Of a DNA stretch of 64,000 nucleotides, positions 61,360 through 64,000 are shown in pieces (position 1 is the first letter of the stretch; every line of letters begins with the position of its first letter). This DNA is from Parus major (Eukaryota; Chordata; Aves; Passeriformes; Paridae). The position numbers were made by a program, and so were the translations under genes. Where the stretch lies: the NCBI RefSeq assembly GCF_001522545.3, contig NC_031769.1, positions 71,007,814-71,071,813 on the forward strand, written 5' to 3'. The notes beneath the pieces were generated by a model. The model was given only the letters and a program-made list of their open reading frames with translations. It was not told the origin of the DNA and did no database searches.

Positions 61360-61490
61360 CTTCACATTTGTGGACACTGAAAATGGAATATACCAGCTAT
61401 ATCTGCTGAAAGTTCACAAGTCCTTGGGACCTGATGGATTCATCACAGAGTTCTGAAGGAGCTAGTAAATGTCATGGCAGGACACTGATC
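61360..61490 (+). mobile_element. CR1 scrap, start of reverse transcriptase core
   Basis: TTGTGGACACTGAAA, then TCTGCTGAAAGTTCACAAG, CTTGGGACCTGATGGATTCA, AGTTCTGAAGGAGCTAG and GTCATGGCAGGAC match the segment coding for KxxKSxGPDGxHxxVLKEL in CR1. The left part also matches 3225-3300 in the larger CR1. It is short and frame-broken. Confidence 0.8.
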
Positions 61491-61749
61491 AATGGGGATT
61501 ATGGTTTATGGCTTAACCATTGTTGTGAAGGAGTTTGGCCAGTATGGCAAAACTGTATAAAGAAGCTGCACCCATGGAACCTTTCCTTCTCTGAAGATGC
61601 CTCCTAAGGAGAATTTAGGACTGTGAGTTAAGCTACCTAAGAGAATACGAGATAAGACACTATTGTTCAGTCATCTTGGGTCTAGGGAAAAACAAACCAG
61701 GATGAGGGAGATTAATGCCAAACAAGAAAGCCAAACCCAGCAGCTGTGC
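61491..61749. other. Anonymous DNA
   Basis: No recognisable feature. It may include internal sequence of the LTR element that follows, but no retroviral motif is visible. Confidence 0.4.
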
Positions 61750-62460
61750 TGAGAATCATCTCTGACTGAGTTTGGGGTGGGAGAGGTCACAGCCCACAGA
61801 CCCTTTTGCTGAGGGCAGGTTTACACAGACTCCCCCAAAATGGAGTGGGAGGAGGAGGTTTCAGGTGTGTGGCATAACTGATTTCAGGAATCAGGGCTTG
61901 ACAACCGAAATGGTAGAGAGAAATGTTTTATTCCATCAGCTGACAGCATCAGGGATGCATGGGGGGATATTTCCTCTGAGCCATGAGTACCTGGTCAAGA
62001 CAGGTTCCAGGTATAAATACACATTGAACCCTCAAGTCCACACCTCCCTGCCTGCCCATTCTCCACCGTCTCTCTCTTTGTATTATAATTACCTGCCACA
62101 GCTCCTGGTGGTCATGGGCTGGGGTTTCTGGGATGAAGGCTAAATGTCTTCCTCAGTGATCGCTGCTCAACCTCTGCTTCTGAGCAGGTGCAGTGGAGGT
62201 TTGGCTCTCCCTCAGGTTATCTTGTCCTGCTCAAAATCACCCATCTGGTCCTGGCTGGTTTCTGGAGCTACGGTTCATGCTTTGTTGGATTTTCACAACA
62301 CCTGCGTCTTGCCAGGTGTATAATAGTGTATATTATTGCCCAGTATATCTTTATAGTATATCATTAAGAAATGGTTTTTCCCTGGCAACTAAGTTCCTAT
62401 GTGGTTTGTTGCAAACTCTTTCTGCTATGTGTTCTATTTCTCCTCCACCTGCTTAAGCTT
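61750..62460 (-). mobile_element. Probable ERV LTR, minus strand
   Basis: On the minus strand a TATA-type TATTTATA (62019-62012) is followed about 80 bp later by GATGGAATAAAACATTTC (AATAAA at 61932-61927). A U5-like segment follows with TTTCGGTTGTCAAGCCCTG, CTCCCACTCCATTTTGGGGG and GGGTCTGTGGGCTGTGACC. The order U3-TATA-poly(A)-U5 supports the orientation. Neither end is fixed. The 123-codon plus frame at 61772-62143 is chance. Confidence 0.55.
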
Positions 62461-62519
62461 ATTATAGGCTTCTAAAATTCTGAATTTTCAAATCCATATA
62501 TGTTCCCCATTTCATAACC

Positions 62520-63060
62520 TCTGGTCAGAGACAGTGAGCACCTATCCTCCATTACACAAACTGACTCAGTTGTAAATGCCCCCACCCCCAGGAAGGCCAC
62601 ATCCAAGGGACATTCATGTGAGAGGCAGCTGATGGGTGCCATAATCCATCAGAGACCCCCAAAAGTGCTACCCAGACTCATTCCTGAGGTGTTGCACCAC
62701 AGGACTGTACGTGATGCAAAGTGAGGCAACAGATCCAGACTCTGTTGTGAGACAGTGTCAAACTTGCCTCCCTTCTGAAGGAAGGTACCTGAGCATTCTC
62801 ACCTGCCCCAAATGTATATTAATCCCTTTGATTTTATGTTTTTGGGAAAGAAGAACCCTCACCATCAAGAAGACTAGCTGGAGAGATCAACACGATGCCA
62901 TTGGGATCCACAGAGTGGTGATACTTTCTTTCATCTGTCCCCCCCAACTTTTTCTATTTCTTTCTCTTCCTTCTTCTCTCTCTCTCCCCCATATATTTAC
63001 TGATAAATAAAATCCAAACTGTTAACCTTGGCATATAATTTCATTTGTGCCTTGATTCAG
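62520..63060 (+). mobile_element. Probable ERV LTR with CT-rich stretch and AATAAA
   Basis: I recognise a layout common to a passerine LTR: GGGATCCACAGAGTGGTGAT, then a long pyrimidine-rich stretch (62930-62995), AATAAA at 63006-63011, CCAAACTGTTAACCTTGGCA, and ATTTCATTTGTGCCTTGATT. U5 and the right end fade near 63060. The left end is not determined. No internal retroviral part adjoins it. Confidence 0.6.
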
Positions 63061-63114
63061 TCAGAGGCATTTCTAATAACTTCAAAAACTGGACCTCAAC
63101 ACCTTCCTAAATTA

Positions 63115-63462
63115 GAGGGCCCAGAACTGGACACAGTGCTCAAAGTGAAGCCCCACCTGTCCTGCTGGCCACACTATTGCACTATATGCAGGCCAGGCTG
63201 CCATTGGCCTTTCTGACCACATGATCAGTTTGCTGTAAATTGGCACCCTTAGGTCCCTTTCACCTGGCCACTTTCCAGCCAATCTGTCCTCAGCCTGTAG
63301 TCCTGCATTAGATTATCATAGCCAAAGGGTAGGGCCCAGCATGTCGTCTTGCTAAACCTTGTATGGTTGGTCTTGGCCCTTCTATCCAGCCTATCCAGGT
63401 CCCTTTGCAGATCCTTCCTACCTTCACTAGATCAACCCTCATTTAATGTCATCTGCACATGT
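63115..63462 (-). mobile_element. CR1 fragment, minus strand (end of RT ORF)
   Basis: On the plus strand the order GGGCCCAGAACTGGACACAG, CTGCTGGCCACACTATT, CCAGGCTGCCATTGGCCTT, CCCTTAGGTCCCTTTCACC, CTATCCAGCCTATCCAGGTC and TAATGTCATCTGCA is the reverse complement of the C-terminal CR1 ORF2. It meets a plus-strand CR1 piece of the same region head to head at about 63465. Confidence 0.9.
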
Positions 63463-63477
63463 GTTAATGGTAGGCAT

Positions 63478-64000
63478 GAGGCCTTGCAGAGGGGTCTTGA
63501 TAGAATGGAGCATTGGGCTACTATGAGTGGGATGAAATGTAACAAGTCCAAATGCCAGATTCTGCACCTATAATATGGTAAGGCTGGGGACAAGTAAAAG
63601 CAAGGAGAGCAGTGGCTGGAGAGCAGCTCTGCAGAAAGGGAGCTGGGGGTGCTGGTTGACAGAAGCTCAGTGTGAGTCAGCAGTGTGTGCCCTGGTGGTA
63701 CAGAGGGCAAACACTGTGTGTCCTGTCAGTCCTGGACTGTCAGTCCATCAAACACAGCATCACCAGACAGGCAAAAGAAGTGATTATCCCACTGTATTCA
63801 AACTTGGTGTGGCCTCACCTTGAGTACTGTGTTCTGTTCTGCTCTGTTCTGGGCCCCACAGTTTAAAAAGGGTGTGTAGGTCCTTGAATACCTCCAGAGG
63901 AGGGCAGCAAAGCTGGTGAAAGGGCCAGAATGAATGTCTTATGAGGAGCTGTGAGGGAGGTCCTGGGCTCCTCTCCCTGGTATCCAGCAATTGGACATAT
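63478..64000 (+). mobile_element. CR1 fragment, plus strand, runs off the window
   Basis: It starts with sequence that reads LQRGLDRMEHWA and KCNKSKCQILHL, continues through ELGVLVDR, EVIIPLYSNLVWPHLEYCV, and GPTV, then QRRAAKLVKGPE in another frame. From about 63560 it is nearly identical to 3905-4310. It shares with that copy a stop after the VDRSSV codons, a TAG within AAGGGTGTGTAGGTC, and a TGA in CCAGAATGAATGTC. The TGTTC stretch is short here (63829-63851). It lacks about 100 bp near 63951 that the other copy has. Confidence 0.9.

Noticed and set aside
1..64000. CRISPR arrays, operons, tRNA or rRNA genes
   Set aside because: No spaced direct repeats, Shine-Dalgarno-led coding clusters or cloverleaf or rRNA motifs were seen. 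Composition and repeats indicate a bird nuclear genome.

Overview
This looks like a gene-poor, AT-rich stretch of a bird genome, most likely a passerine. Two observations support this. First, CR1 LINE pieces are scattered through it, several keeping the diagnostic 3' tail built on ATTCTATG. Second, there are many solo long terminal repeats (LTRs) of endogenous retroviruses. I recognise their 3' ends and internal motifs from memory of passerine ERVL-like and ERVK-like families; no library was searched. I found no protein-coding exon, no RNA gene and nothing prokaryotic. No open reading frame exceeds 214 codons, and the longer ones lie in repeats or have no recognisable domain.

Layout. 1-7.9 kb: AT-rich DNA with old CR1 pieces, a larger decayed CR1 (about 2.97-4.5 kb) and two assembly gaps (4506-4810 and 7680-7824), each touching a microsatellite. 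7.9-14.1 kb: mostly anonymous DNA, then two solo LTRs with intact 5-bp target-site duplications (12137-12772, TACAC; 13638-14099, ATCAC). 14.1-47.6 kb: a long desert broken only by one ERVL-like LTR (24735-25446), two CR1 pieces, A/C-only or G/T-rich tracts and several hairpins. 47.6-59.05 kb: a dense LTR island of about ten LTR pieces on both strands with no gag, pol or env recognised, including a CpG-rich patch of unknown origin. 59-64 kb: AT-rich DNA, a CR1 scrap, two LTR candidates, and a head-to-head CR1 pair at the right edge.

No genes work together here. The main biology is retroelement decay: solo-LTR formation, LTRs accumulating near one another, microsatellite growth from CR1 coding and tail sequence, and short inversions that look like template-switch scars. 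Two points stand out most. The CR1 copies at 3.9-4.3 kb and 63.5-64.0 kb share stops and a frameshift although about 60 kb apart. An 83-nt imperfect hairpin lies at 42539-42621 in otherwise anonymous DNA. Several AT-rich blocks look like conserved non-coding elements, but that can only be tested by alignment.
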